From the IMG/VR virus record IMGVR_UViG_3300032086_000519, positions 1 through 29,575 of that record: a DNA stretch of 29,575 nt; one strand, 5' to 3'. The position numbers were made by a program, and so were the translations under genes. A model generated the notes under the pieces. The model was not told the origin of the DNA. It ran no database searches and was given only the letters and a program-made list of their open reading frames with translations. The stretch comes from a virus. How positions within the stretch are numbered: the stretch's first letter is position 1; the number at the start of each line of letters is the position of its first letter. Positions 1-6,361 of the stretch are shown here, one piece after another.

Positions 1-1394
1 AGACATGTCGAAAGTGGGGCTACCAGATAGCCACAGTCGATGGTCAGAACGTACAGGTTGCTAATTATAGAAGCAGAGACGGTCAGCTTGTTGGGCAGAA
101 GATTAGATATGCCGACAAGTCATTCAAGGTACGAGGTGAACTACTAGGACTGTACGGTCAGCATCTTTGGAAAGACGGTGGACCAAGGGTCATCGTTACC
201 GAAGGCGAGATAGACGCACTGTCTGTTAGCCAAGCATGGGGTAACAAGTGGGCAGTCGTCAGCATACCGCACGGTGCTGGGTCGGCTAAGAAGCATGTGG
301 CACAGGCGTTGGATTGGTTGGAACGGTTCGACAGTGTCATCTTCATGTTCGATATGGATGATGCTGGGAGAAAGGGAGCAGCCGACTGCGCCCAGCTCAT
401 AACACCTGGCAAAGCTAAGATTGCAGAGCTGCCACTAAAAGACCCGAATGACCTGTTGGTCGAAGGACGTTCAGCCGACATTGTGCAAGCCACATTCAAC
501 GCAAGGGAGTACCGACCTGACGGCATAGTCGGACGGGAAGAACTGTGGAACGTACTGAGTGAAGAGACACACACCAGCAGTGTGCCGTATCCCTACACAG
601 CACTGAATGGAATGACCCACGGACTAAGGCTAGGTGAACTGGTCACGGTCTGTGCAGGGTCAGGTATAGGCAAGTCGTTGTTCTGTCGGGAGATAGCCTA
701 CCACCTACTCATGCAGGGTGAGACGGTTGGCTACATCGCGTTGGAAGAAAGCGTAAGGCGTACAGCGTTAGGCATACTTGGTCTGCACATGGGCAAACCG
801 TTGCACCTTGAAAGCAAGCTGGACCTTGACGAGTTGGCTGAACCGTTTGGTCAAACCATCGGCAACGGTAACTTCTTTACCTACGACCATTGGGGTAGCT
901 GCGACAGTGACAACCTGCTCAGTAAGGTCCGTTACCTTTGCAAAGGCATGGGGTGTAGCTGGATATTTTTAGACCATCTGTCAATCGTCGTATCGGGGTT
1001 TGCAGGGGATGACGAAAGACGGTTGATCGACAACACAATGACCAAACTACGGTCGCTCGTTGAACAAACAGGGTGTGGCATGGTCGTCGTTTCTCATCTC
1101 AAAAGACCTGCGGGGGTGGGTCATGAGGAAGGAGCGACGACCAGCCTTGCCCACCTACGAGGCAGCGCAGCCATAGCCCAACTATCGGACATAGTGGTGG
1201 GCATGGAACGGAACCAACAAGCAGAACAGTCAGCCAATCAGACACGCATACGTGTGTTGAAGAACCGTTTCACAGGAGAGACGGGACTGGCTGGCGAACT
1301 TTACTACGACAACGACACAGGAAGACTAAATGAAACGGATACTACTGCTCTTAAATCTGGCACTGACATTACCGTCGATAACGCTCCGTTCTAG
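1..1394 (+). CDS. Primase-helicase (T7 gp4-like), 5'-truncated by window edge
   Basis: This gene unwinds DNA at the phage fork and makes primers for the phage polymerase. The open frame runs from base 3 with no stop, so the N-terminal zinc-finger part lies outside the window. The visible protein starts inside the RNA polymerase domain (CRKWGYQ). A TOPRIM core follows, with VTEGEIDALS and later FMFDMDDAGRKG supplying the acidic metal ligands. The RecA-like helicase half has a Walker A loop (AGSGIGKS), a Walker B strand (WIFLDHLSIVV), motif H3 (VVVSHLKRP) and the segment RGSAAIAQLSDIVVGMERNQQ. The near-C-terminal VLKNRFTGETGLAG also matches T7 gp4. The protein ends in DNAPF. In T7 gp4 the C-terminal phenylalanine of an acidic tail contacts the polymerase, and the ending here fits that role by inference. 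The last 65 bases overlap the lysozyme gene. Assignment is very sure. Confidence 0.96.
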   Translation, partial: TCRKWGYQIATVDGQNVQVANYRSRDGQLVGQKIRYADKSFKVRGELLGLYGQHLWKDGGPRVIVTEGEIDALSVSQAWGNKWAVVSIPHGAGSAKKHVAQALDWLERFDSVIFMFDMDDAGRKGAADCAQLITPGKAKIAELPLKDPNDLLVEGRSADIVQATFNAREYRPDGIVGREELWNVLSEETHTSSVPYPYTALNGMTHGLRLGELVTVCAGSGIGKSLFCREIAYHLLMQGETVGYIALEESVRRTALGILGLHMGKPLHLESKLDLDELAEPFGQTIGNGNFFTYDHWGSCDSDNLLSKVRYLCKGMGCSWIFLDHLSIVVSGFAGDDERRLIDNTMTKLRSLVEQTGCGMVVVSHLKRPAGVGHEEGATTSLAHLRGSAAIAQLSDIVVGMERNQQAEQSANQTRIRVLKNRFTGETGLAGELYYDNDTGRLNETDTTALKSGTDITVDNAPF

Positions 1395-1734
1395 CGGTGA
1401 TAAACGCACGGACCTGTTCAGGGCCATACGTGATGTGGAAAGCAACGGCAACATGTGGGCAGTCGGTGACGACGGTATGTCCATTGGTCCGTACCAGATC
1501 AGTTACGACTACTGGCTGGACGCATGTAAACAAGACCCGTGGTTGAAACGTGGGTCATGGTTGCACTGCATCTTCAGACCGTATGCCGAGCGAACAATGG
1601 CTGCCTACTGGAAACTATACGGACCAGCCGTACCTAGCTACGAGCAACTGGCACGTATCCATAACGGAGGACCACTCGGCTACAAAAAACCACAAACCAA
1701 AGCGTACTGGAGGCGCGTGCAAGGACGACTATGA
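1330..1734 (+). CDS. Invertebrate-type (destabilase-like) lysozyme, probable endolysin with signal/SAR segment
   Basis: This 134-aa protein resembles i-type lysozymes, which cut the MurNAc-GlcNAc bond of peptidoglycan. Visible matches are DVESNGN (Glu37 in the catalytic Glu position), GDDGMSIGPYQISYDYWLD (Asp47/Asp48 near the catalytic Asp, then the typical GPYQI..YW block) and ARIHNGGPLGYKK followed by YWRRVQ. The last block is very close to the C-terminal part of clam lysozyme as I recall it. Only two cysteines remain (Cys66 and about Cys80), unlike the disulfide-rich animal enzymes. Residues 1-19 are KR plus a leucine-rich hydrophobic stretch, so export by Sec or a signal-anchor-release (SAR) mechanism is likely. 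AGGAAG five bases before the ATG supports the start. The gene sits where T7 keeps replication genes, not next to a holin. Lysis function is inferred. Confidence 0.85.
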   Translation: MKRILLLLNLALTLPSITLRSSGDKRTDLFRAIRDVESNGNMWAVGDDGMSIGPYQISYDYWLDACKQDPWLKRGSWLHCIFRPYAERTMAAYWKLYGPAVPSYEQLARIHNGGPLGYKKPQTKAYWRRVQGRL

Positions 1735-2240
1735 CTAAGGGAGCTTACGTAAAACTGAACGAGATGGAGCAGCGGTTGGTCAAGACGGTTGCTAAGGGAC
1801 GACGAGACTTTAACACGTTGCGCGGCACGAAGCGTGTGAAGTACCCAGCCGTTAGTGACGAGTACCTGCCTGACATTGAGGGGTTTGCTGGTGAAGTAGC
1901 CTTTTGCAAAATCTTCAACATCTTCCCCGACATGGACATACGACCCGTCACCCATGAAACAGACGACGGTGACTGTCTGTGGAATGGTCTACGTATTGAC
2001 GTGAAGACAACCCACCGACCTGAAGGCAAGCTGCTGTGCAGCAACAACAAAAAGATTGGTCTAGTTGATTACTACGCACTGATGACAGGTGTGTTCCCCA
2101 TGTATTTTTACAGGGGTGTTATCTCCGCTGAAGAGATGCTGGTCAGTGAACGCATGACCACGCTTATGCCCGTACCTGCCTACGTTGCCGACCAAGAAGA
2201 ACTGTATGAACTAACAAACCCACAACAAGAAAAACGATGA
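1731..2240 (+). CDS. Putative PD-(D/E)XK-fold nuclease-like protein
   Basis: This 169-aa protein starts at ATGA, overlapping the lysozyme stop. I recognise no named family with certainty. The pattern is that of a PD-(D/E)XK nuclease core: an acidic helix (IEGFAGEVAF, Glu50 and Glu55), then DCLWNGLRIDVKTT with Asp90 and Lys92 in the D-x-K position. A beta-rich C-terminal half follows (YYALMTG, MYFYRGVISAEEM), as is common in phage proteins of this kind. It lies directly before the DNA polymerase gene (4-base ATGA overlap), so a role in replication, recombination or host DNA breakdown is plausible. It does not resemble T7 endonuclease I (gp3) in sequence, although it could serve the same step. 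Function is inference; the gene itself is well supported by packing and overlap. Confidence 0.65.
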   Translation: MTKGAYVKLNEMEQRLVKTVAKGRRDFNTLRGTKRVKYPAVSDEYLPDIEGFAGEVAFCKIFNIFPDMDIRPVTHETDDGDCLWNGLRIDVKTTHRPEGKLLCSNNKKIGLVDYYALMTGVFPMYFYRGVISAEEMLVSERMTTLMPVPAYVADQEELYELTNPQQEKR

Positions 2241-4102
2241 AAGACGTAACACTATACTTCGACATAGAGACGAACGCAGTCGAAGACTTTGCCACGCTCA
2301 AGGGTGTGGAAAAGATACACTGCATGTCGGTCTATAATCCGATCAGCCAGAAGATGACCACCTTCACCACCGACACAATCCACATGGGTTTAGCCATGCT
2401 TGGTGAAGCAAAGTACATCTGTGGTCACAACATTATTAACTTCGATCTGCCAGTCATGAAGAAGCTGCTGAACTGGCAACCCAACGGTAACGTGTTGGAC
2501 ACACTGGTCACCAGTAGGTGTATGCATAGCGACATTCGTGGCGTGGACATGCAACGTGGTGATGATTTTCCCAAGGAACTGTGGGGCAGTCACAGTCTCA
2601 AAGCATGGGGCTGGCGACTAGGACTGACCAAAGGTAACTACGGTGAGCAGGAACATGCTTGGGACACATACAACGAAGACATGAAGGACTACTGTGAGCG
2701 TGACGTACTGGTCACTGTAAAGCTTGCACAGTTCCTGAAGGAGGATGAACCGTCCGTCAACATGCTGACCATCGAACACAGGTTCGCTAATATAATAAGA
2801 AGGCAGGAGCTTCGTGGCTTTACGTTTGATGAAGCAGCAGCACAGGACTTGTTGCAGACGCTGACCGTTCGACGGGCTGAACTACGTGACGAACTACAGA
2901 CTGTCTTTCCACCAACACACGAAGAGATGAAGACGGCTGCTGGCTGGTCTGTTGTTGTGGACGGTGAAGAATACACAGCCAAGACCAAGGGTGATTTAAA
3001 GGCTGTGTTGAAAGAAGCAGGACAACCACAGGCAAGAGCCAATGATGCTGAGAAGCAAGGCAACAAGATCAGGACAACACCCTTTAATCCAGGAAGCAGG
3101 GAACAGATAGCAGCTCGTCTTAAAGCTTTAGGGTGGGAGCCGACAGTCTTTACACCTGACGGTCGTGCAAAGATTGACGAAGGTGTACTCAAAGGTATTA
3201 ACCATCCGTCAGCAGTAAAGCTGTTGGAGTACCTGATGGTTGTGAAACGTCTGGGACAATTAGCCGAAGGTAAGAACGGTTGGCTCAGTTGTGTACAGAA
3301 CGGACGTATACACGGTCAGGTCAACACCAACGGAGCCGTCACAGGACGTTGTACCCACAGCCTACCTAACGTAGCACAAGTACCAGCAGTCCGTGCTGAG
3401 TACGGCAAGGAGTGTCGGGCATTGTTCACAGCAGGTGAAGGCTTTGACCTTGTTGGTGTGGATGCTAGTGGACTGGAGTTACGTTGTCTTGCCCACTACC
3501 TAGCACTGTTCGACGGTGGTGAATACGGACGCTACCTGTTGGAAGACGATATTCACACCGTCAACCAAAACGCTGCTGGTCTGGAGACAAGGGACCAAGC
3601 CAAGACGTTTATCTACGCATTCCTGTATGGTGCAGGTGACGCAAAGATAGGTGACATTGTTGGGGGTACAGCCAAAGAAGGTAAGCAACTGAAGACACGG
3701 TTCCTTGCCAAAACACCAGCACTGGCTCGCCTCAAGAAGATCGTTGAGGAACGTGTTAAAAAGTACGGCTTTCTCAAAGGCATTGACGGACGTGTGCTTC
3801 CTATACGCAGCGAACACGCAGCACTAAACACATTACTACAGTCGTGTGGTGCTGTTGCCATGAAGCAAGCGTTGGTTCGATGTGACCAAGCCCTGCGAAA
3901 ATTAAGCTGGCAATACGGAAAAGATTGGGCATGGGTAGCTAATATCCATGACGAATTTCAAGCAGAGGTTGACCCACTCAAGGCTGACTCTTACGGCAAG
4001 ATTGCTGTGGAGAGCATACGCATTGCTGGTGATGACCTGCGTTTCAACTGCCCACTCGATGGTGAGTACAAGGTGGGCAAGAACTGGGCAGACACACATT
4101 GA
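2237..4102 (+). CDS. Family A DNA polymerase with 3'-5' exonuclease (T7 gp5-like)
   Basis: This is the replicative polymerase, 621 aa against 704 in T7. The proofreading domain shows Exo I (YFDIETNA, Asp9 and Glu11), Exo II (GHNIINFDLP, Asp70) and Exo III (DYCERDVLVT, Asp156). The polymerase domain has motif A (VGVDASGLELRCLAH, Asp409), motif B (RDQAKTFIYAFLYGAGD, Arg452, Lys456, Tyr460) and motif C (NIHDEFQAEV, Asp572 and Glu573). Tyr460 falls where E. coli Pol I has Phe762 and T7 has Tyr526. The middle region (about residues 225-345) is shorter than in T7, where the thioredoxin-binding insert of the thumb lies. Whether this enzyme uses thioredoxin for processivity cannot be read from sequence. 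The gene follows its neighbour with an ATGA overlap and precedes a GTG-started nuclease gene by three bases. Confidence 0.97.
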   Translation: MKDVTLYFDIETNAVEDFATLKGVEKIHCMSVYNPISQKMTTFTTDTIHMGLAMLGEAKYICGHNIINFDLPVMKKLLNWQPNGNVLDTLVTSRCMHSDIRGVDMQRGDDFPKELWGSHSLKAWGWRLGLTKGNYGEQEHAWDTYNEDMKDYCERDVLVTVKLAQFLKEDEPSVNMLTIEHRFANIIRRQELRGFTFDEAAAQDLLQTLTVRRAELRDELQTVFPPTHEEMKTAAGWSVVVDGEEYTAKTKGDLKAVLKEAGQPQARANDAEKQGNKIRTTPFNPGSREQIAARLKALGWEPTVFTPDGRAKIDEGVLKGINHPSAVKLLEYLMVVKRLGQLAEGKNGWLSCVQNGRIHGQVNTNGAVTGRCTHSLPNVAQVPAVRAEYGKECRALFTAGEGFDLVGVDASGLELRCLAHYLALFDGGEYGRYLLEDDIHTVNQNAAGLETRDQAKTFIYAFLYGAGDAKIGDIVGGTAKEGKQLKTRFLAKTPALARLKKIVEERVKKYGFLKGIDGRVLPIRSEHAALNTLLQSCGAVAMKQALVRCDQALRKLSWQYGKDWAWVANIHDEFQAEVDPLKADSYGKIAVESIRIAGDDLRFNCPLDGEYKVGKNWADTH

Positions 4103-4105
4103 CCC

Positions 4106-4501
4106 GTGAATCCGAGACAACATGAGGGCTTCATCTACGAGGCTATGTTCAAGGTGGAAGCGTTGAAGCGTATGTTTGACGTGTTGGAACCGTCAACAGT
4201 CCAGCCTTATGACGTGCTGGTGGAATGCCCACGGGGATTGGTGAAGGTACAGGTTAAAGGGAGCAACCTAGTTGGGCATGGCGACTCAATGCGGTTCAAG
4301 GTTAACGACAACAGAAGGGTAACTAATTACACAAAACTATTCGACGTAATGGCTTGCTACCTACAGCCGTATAATTGTTGGTACTTAATACCATCAGCCA
4401 CAATAACGACAGGCTCCCTTCGTCTTTTCCCTAAAACGAAAACCAAGATTAGTAAGCGGGAACGATACAAGGAAAATTGGTCCCTCTTTTACGAACAATA
4501 A
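4106..4501 (+). CDS. PD-(D/E)XK endonuclease-like protein
   Basis: This 131-aa protein starts with GTG three bases after the polymerase stop. It has the layout of small PD-(D/E)XK nucleases of the PDDEXK_5 / intron-endonuclease type: an acidic helix (HEGFIYEAMFKVEAL, Glu7 and Glu12), a YDVLVE strand (Asp36) and KVQVKGS (Gln49, Lys51). The order E...D...QxK is typical of that group and of some Holliday-junction resolvases. The C-terminal part (FDVMACYLQPYNCWYLIP) is the usual core strand pair after the active site. T7 has its junction resolvase gp3 two genes before gp4, and this protein could do the same job here after the polymerase gene. Substrate and structure specificity are unknown. Start choice rests on spacing; no ATG lies near the N-terminus. 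Confidence 0.72.
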   Translation: MNPRQHEGFIYEAMFKVEALKRMFDVLEPSTVQPYDVLVECPRGLVKVQVKGSNLVGHGDSMRFKVNDNRRVTNYTKLFDVMACYLQPYNCWYLIPSATITTGSLRLFPKTKTKISKRERYKENWSLFYEQ

Positions 4502-4518
4502 AAACAAAAAGGATAAAC

Positions 4519-5433
4519 ATGAGTAACAAAGAACAAACAGTCATTCTGATAGACGGTGACGTACTAGCCTACGAAGCAGGGTTTACCAGCCAGTACCCTG
4601 TTGAATGGGAAGAAGACCTGTGGACACTGCACGGTGACATGGGCAGAGCCAAGGACTACGTCCACGAACGTATCAACGAACTGGAAGAACATCTGTGTGC
4701 AACGTCTACCATTGTTGCGTTCAGTGACAGTGCTAACTTCCGACGTAAGCTTAACCCATTATATAAAAGTAACAGGCGAGCATCGTTCAAACCCATCTTG
4801 ATCAAGCCTATCCGTGAGTGGATGAAGGAGACGTTTGAGTGTGAGTGTTGGCCCAACCTAGAAGCTGACGACGTACTGTCCATCCTCGCTACTGAAAGAC
4901 CCAACAGATTAGACACACGTATCATTGTCAGTATCGACAAGGACTTTCACGGTGTACCAGGTCGTTGGTACAACTTCAGAAAGCAAGAACATCACCATCC
5001 CAGCGAAGAGATGGCTGACCGTTTCCACCTGATCCAGACAATCTCTGGTGACCACACAGACGGGTACAGCGGTGTACCTAAGTACGGTGTGAAGACAGCA
5101 ACCAAGTACCTCGACAAGGAAGGCTACACTTGGGACGCAGTGATGAAGCTGTACGACAAAGCCGACCTGCCAGAAAGCGAAGCAGTAATGAATGCGTGGA
5201 TGGCACGACTACTACGTAAGAACGAATACAATCTAAAAAATAAGGAGATAAACTATCTATGGCTACCAAAGACCTTCCAGACAGCGGACAAAAGAAGATA
5301 TTCAACTCAGGTGCACAGCGTGACGGGGACGCTGGACGAGGACGACCAAGCCTTATTCCCCCATGCGCCATTCGCTCCCTTGCCGACCGCTACGAACAAG
5401 GAGCCGTCAAGTATGGTGACTGCAACTGGATGA
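4519..5433 (+). CDS. 5'-3' exonuclease (T7 gp6-like) with C-terminal read-through tail
   Basis: This is a FEN/RNase H-fold exonuclease that removes primers and degrades host DNA, 304 aa. Acidic metal-binding motifs are visible: ILIDGDVLAYEAG (Asp12, Asp14), VAFSDSANFRR (Asp70), EADDVL (Glu116-Asp118), SIDKDFHG (Asp140, Asp142) and ISGDHTDGYSGVPKYG (Asp178, Asp181, then helix-hairpin-helix). The ATG at 4519 is preferred over an upstream GTG at 4477 because AAGGA lies 5 bases before it. The family normally ends near MARLLRKNEYN..NKEINYLWLP, which here is residues 229-250. The frame then continues for 54 more codons rich in Asp, Pro and Thr, all inside the next gene, to a TGA at 5431-5433. That tail has no family counterpart that I recognise. 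The core assignment is firm; the tail is probably a by-product of a lost stop. Confidence 0.93.
   Translation: MSNKEQTVILIDGDVLAYEAGFTSQYPVEWEEDLWTLHGDMGRAKDYVHERINELEEHLCATSTIVAFSDSANFRRKLNPLYKSNRRASFKPILIKPIREWMKETFECECWPNLEADDVLSILATERPNRLDTRIIVSIDKDFHGVPGRWYNFRKQEHHHPSEEMADRFHLIQTISGDHTDGYSGVPKYGVKTATKYLDKEGYTWDAVMKLYDKADLPESEAVMNAWMARLLRKNEYNLKNKEINYLWLPKTFQTADKRRYSTQVHSVTGTLDEDDQALFPHAPFAPLPTATNKEPSSMVTATG
5242..5249 (+). promoter_or_regulatory. Strong Shine-Dalgarno for the nucleotide pyrophosphohydrolase gene
   Basis: AAGGAGAT lies nine bases before the ATG at 5259, inside the 3' part of the exonuclease reading frame. It fixes the start of the next gene and shows that the 175-base overlap is a real translated start rather than an annotation artefact. 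Confidence 0.8.
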
Positions 5434-5621
5434 AGGGTGTTCCCCTCAGTCGGTACGTAGACAGTCTGTCCCGTCATTTACTAGCAGTGAACGAGGGTGA
5501 TGAATCAGAAGACCACCTTGGTGCAATCCTGTGGAATGCAGCGTCCATGATGTGGACAAAGCAAGCCATCAAGGACGGTAAGCTCGACGAAAACCTTAAT
5601 GACTTAGCATTCAATGAATAA
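5259..5621 (+). CDS. dATP/dGTP diphosphohydrolase-like protein (DUF5664 / all-alpha NTP-PPase type)
   Basis: This 120-aa protein matches the family I know as DUF5664, later named dATP/dGTP diphosphohydrolase N-terminal domain (PF18909), an all-alpha helical MazG-like pyrophosphohydrolase group. Diagnostic blocks are RGRPSLIPP (28-35), LADRYEQGAVKYGDCNW (41-57; Glu46, Lys51, Asp54), LSRYVDSLSRHLLA (63-76; His73) and ESEDHLGAILWNA (82-94; Glu84, Asp85, His86, Asn93). Members hydrolyse purine dNTPs to dNMP, so it would adjust the nucleotide pool during replication. The N-terminal FNSGAQRDGDAG is already family-like although it lies in the DNA shared with the exonuclease, so this frame is the constrained one there. 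No PurZ-like gene is visible to suggest a 2-aminoadenine genome. Exact substrate is unknown. Confidence 0.82.
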   Translation: MATKDLPDSGQKKIFNSGAQRDGDAGRGRPSLIPPCAIRSLADRYEQGAVKYGDCNWMKGVPLSRYVDSLSRHLLAVNEGDESEDHLGAILWNAASMMWTKQAIKDGKLDENLNDLAFNE

Positions 5622-5811
5622 CCCTATACGAAAATTACCCGATTTAAGTAAGGACTTGATCGACCGTTTGGACGAGATGTACCCAGCACGTTGTGCCGAC
5701 ATTAGTTGGCCCGACCGTAAGGTGTGGTACTACGCAGGACAACGTGCGGTCATTGACCATCTCATTGCAGTTTATAATGAACAGAACGAAACAATCATCA
5801 TACAGGACTAA
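5614..5811 (+). CDS. Small conserved phage protein of unknown function
   Basis: This 65-aa protein starts inside the last codons of the preceding gene (8-base overlap including its TAA). It has a helix-rich pattern: PDLSKDLIDRLDEMYP, then PDRKVWYYAGQRAVIDHL. I have seen a similar DLS.DL...LD..YP / YAGQR.V..HL pattern in proteins of other podophages, but no function is attached to it. The pattern has no membrane segment and no catalytic motif. Its position at the end of the replication block and before the virion block suggests an early-to-middle expressed accessory protein. Confidence 0.7.
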   Translation: MNNPIRKLPDLSKDLIDRLDEMYPARCADISWPDRKVWYYAGQRAVIDHLIAVYNEQNETIIIQD

Positions 5812-5813
5812 TT

Positions 5814-6026
5814 ATGTGTTTATCACGACCCAAAATGTCACCCCCGCCACCACCGCCACCACCAGCACCTCCTCCACCAGTGCCTACGGCTGCGGTAGTC
5901 CAACCTGCGTCCAAAAGGGCTGCTGGTTCTGCAACCAAGCGTAGACGGGGAACAGCACAACTGACGGTCCGTCGTCCTTCTGTTGGTGGATACAGTGGAG
6001 GATCGGGGGTGAACGTCCCTAAATAG
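5814..6026 (+). CDS. Small proline-rich basic protein, probable virion accessory
   Basis: This 70-aa protein has AGGA six bases before its ATG. After MCLSRPKMS it carries a run of proline with alanine and valine (residues 9-23), then a basic stretch (KRAAGSATKRRRGTAQLTV) and a glycine-rich end (GGYSGGSGVNVPK). Similar small proteins with a polyproline run followed by RGTAQLTVRRP and a VN(I/V)P end occur in marine podophages, usually beside structural genes. The proline run is too short to be a scaffold. A cysteine at position 2 is not part of a lipobox, as no hydrophobic signal precedes it. Function unknown. Confidence 0.68.
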   Translation: MCLSRPKMSPPPPPPPPAPPPPVPTAAVVQPASKRAAGSATKRRRGTAQLTVRRPSVGGYSGGSGVNVPK

Positions 6027-6037
6027 GAATTACAACT

Positions 6038-6358
6038 ATGAGCGTTATATCACTACAAAAAAACACGCTGATGAGCGGAGTTACTGCCAACACCACAGGC
6101 AGCAGTCATGGAACGGAACACGCTAAGGGCTGGACGTTCTCCATTGTTGCTGAATCGGTGAGCAGTGGTGCTACTGTGGACATTCAGGCATACGTTGGAG
6201 CGAACTGGTACAGCATACACGAAGAAGTAATTACAGCTACTGGTGCGTACATGGTCCGTGACGACGAAGGTCATTACGAGAAGATGCGTGCCAAGGTCAG
6301 TAACTATTCTGACGGTACGTACACAGTCTACGCAACAGGTACAGCTAACTCACTCTAG
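6038..6358 (+). CDS. Small beta-rich protein, candidate virion decoration protein
   Basis: This 106-aa protein starts after AGGA with 9-base spacing. Hydrophobic/polar alternation suggests mostly beta strands: GWTFSIVAES, GATVDIQAYVGANWYSIHEE, GAYMVRD, YEKMRAKVSNYSDGTYTVYATG. The layout 'VDIQ..VG.NW..I....ITATGAY.........RAKVS.YSDGTYTV' looks like small structural phage proteins that I associate with capsid or tail surfaces. No catalytic motif or membrane segment is present. It stands just before the LamG adhesin gene, so the two may form part of the same virion appendage. That link is inference. Confidence 0.62.
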   Translation: MSVISLQKNTLMSGVTANTTGSSHGTEHAKGWTFSIVAESVSSGATVDIQAYVGANWYSIHEEVITATGAYMVRDDEGHYEKMRAKVSNYSDGTYTVYATGTANSL

Positions 6359-6361
6359 CGT

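Noticed and set aside
5259-5621. Evidence for a 2-aminoadenine (Z) genome because of the dATP/dGTP diphosphohydrolase
   Set aside because: No PurZ-like adenylosuccinate synthetase or DatZ is visible, and this hydrolase family is common in phages with ordinary DNA.
5693-5944. 83-aa open frame overlapping two small genes
   Set aside because: It has no Shine-Dalgarno, covers the proline-rich gene in another frame, and shows low-complexity Thr/Ser repeats that are the frame-shifted reading of the polyproline codons.
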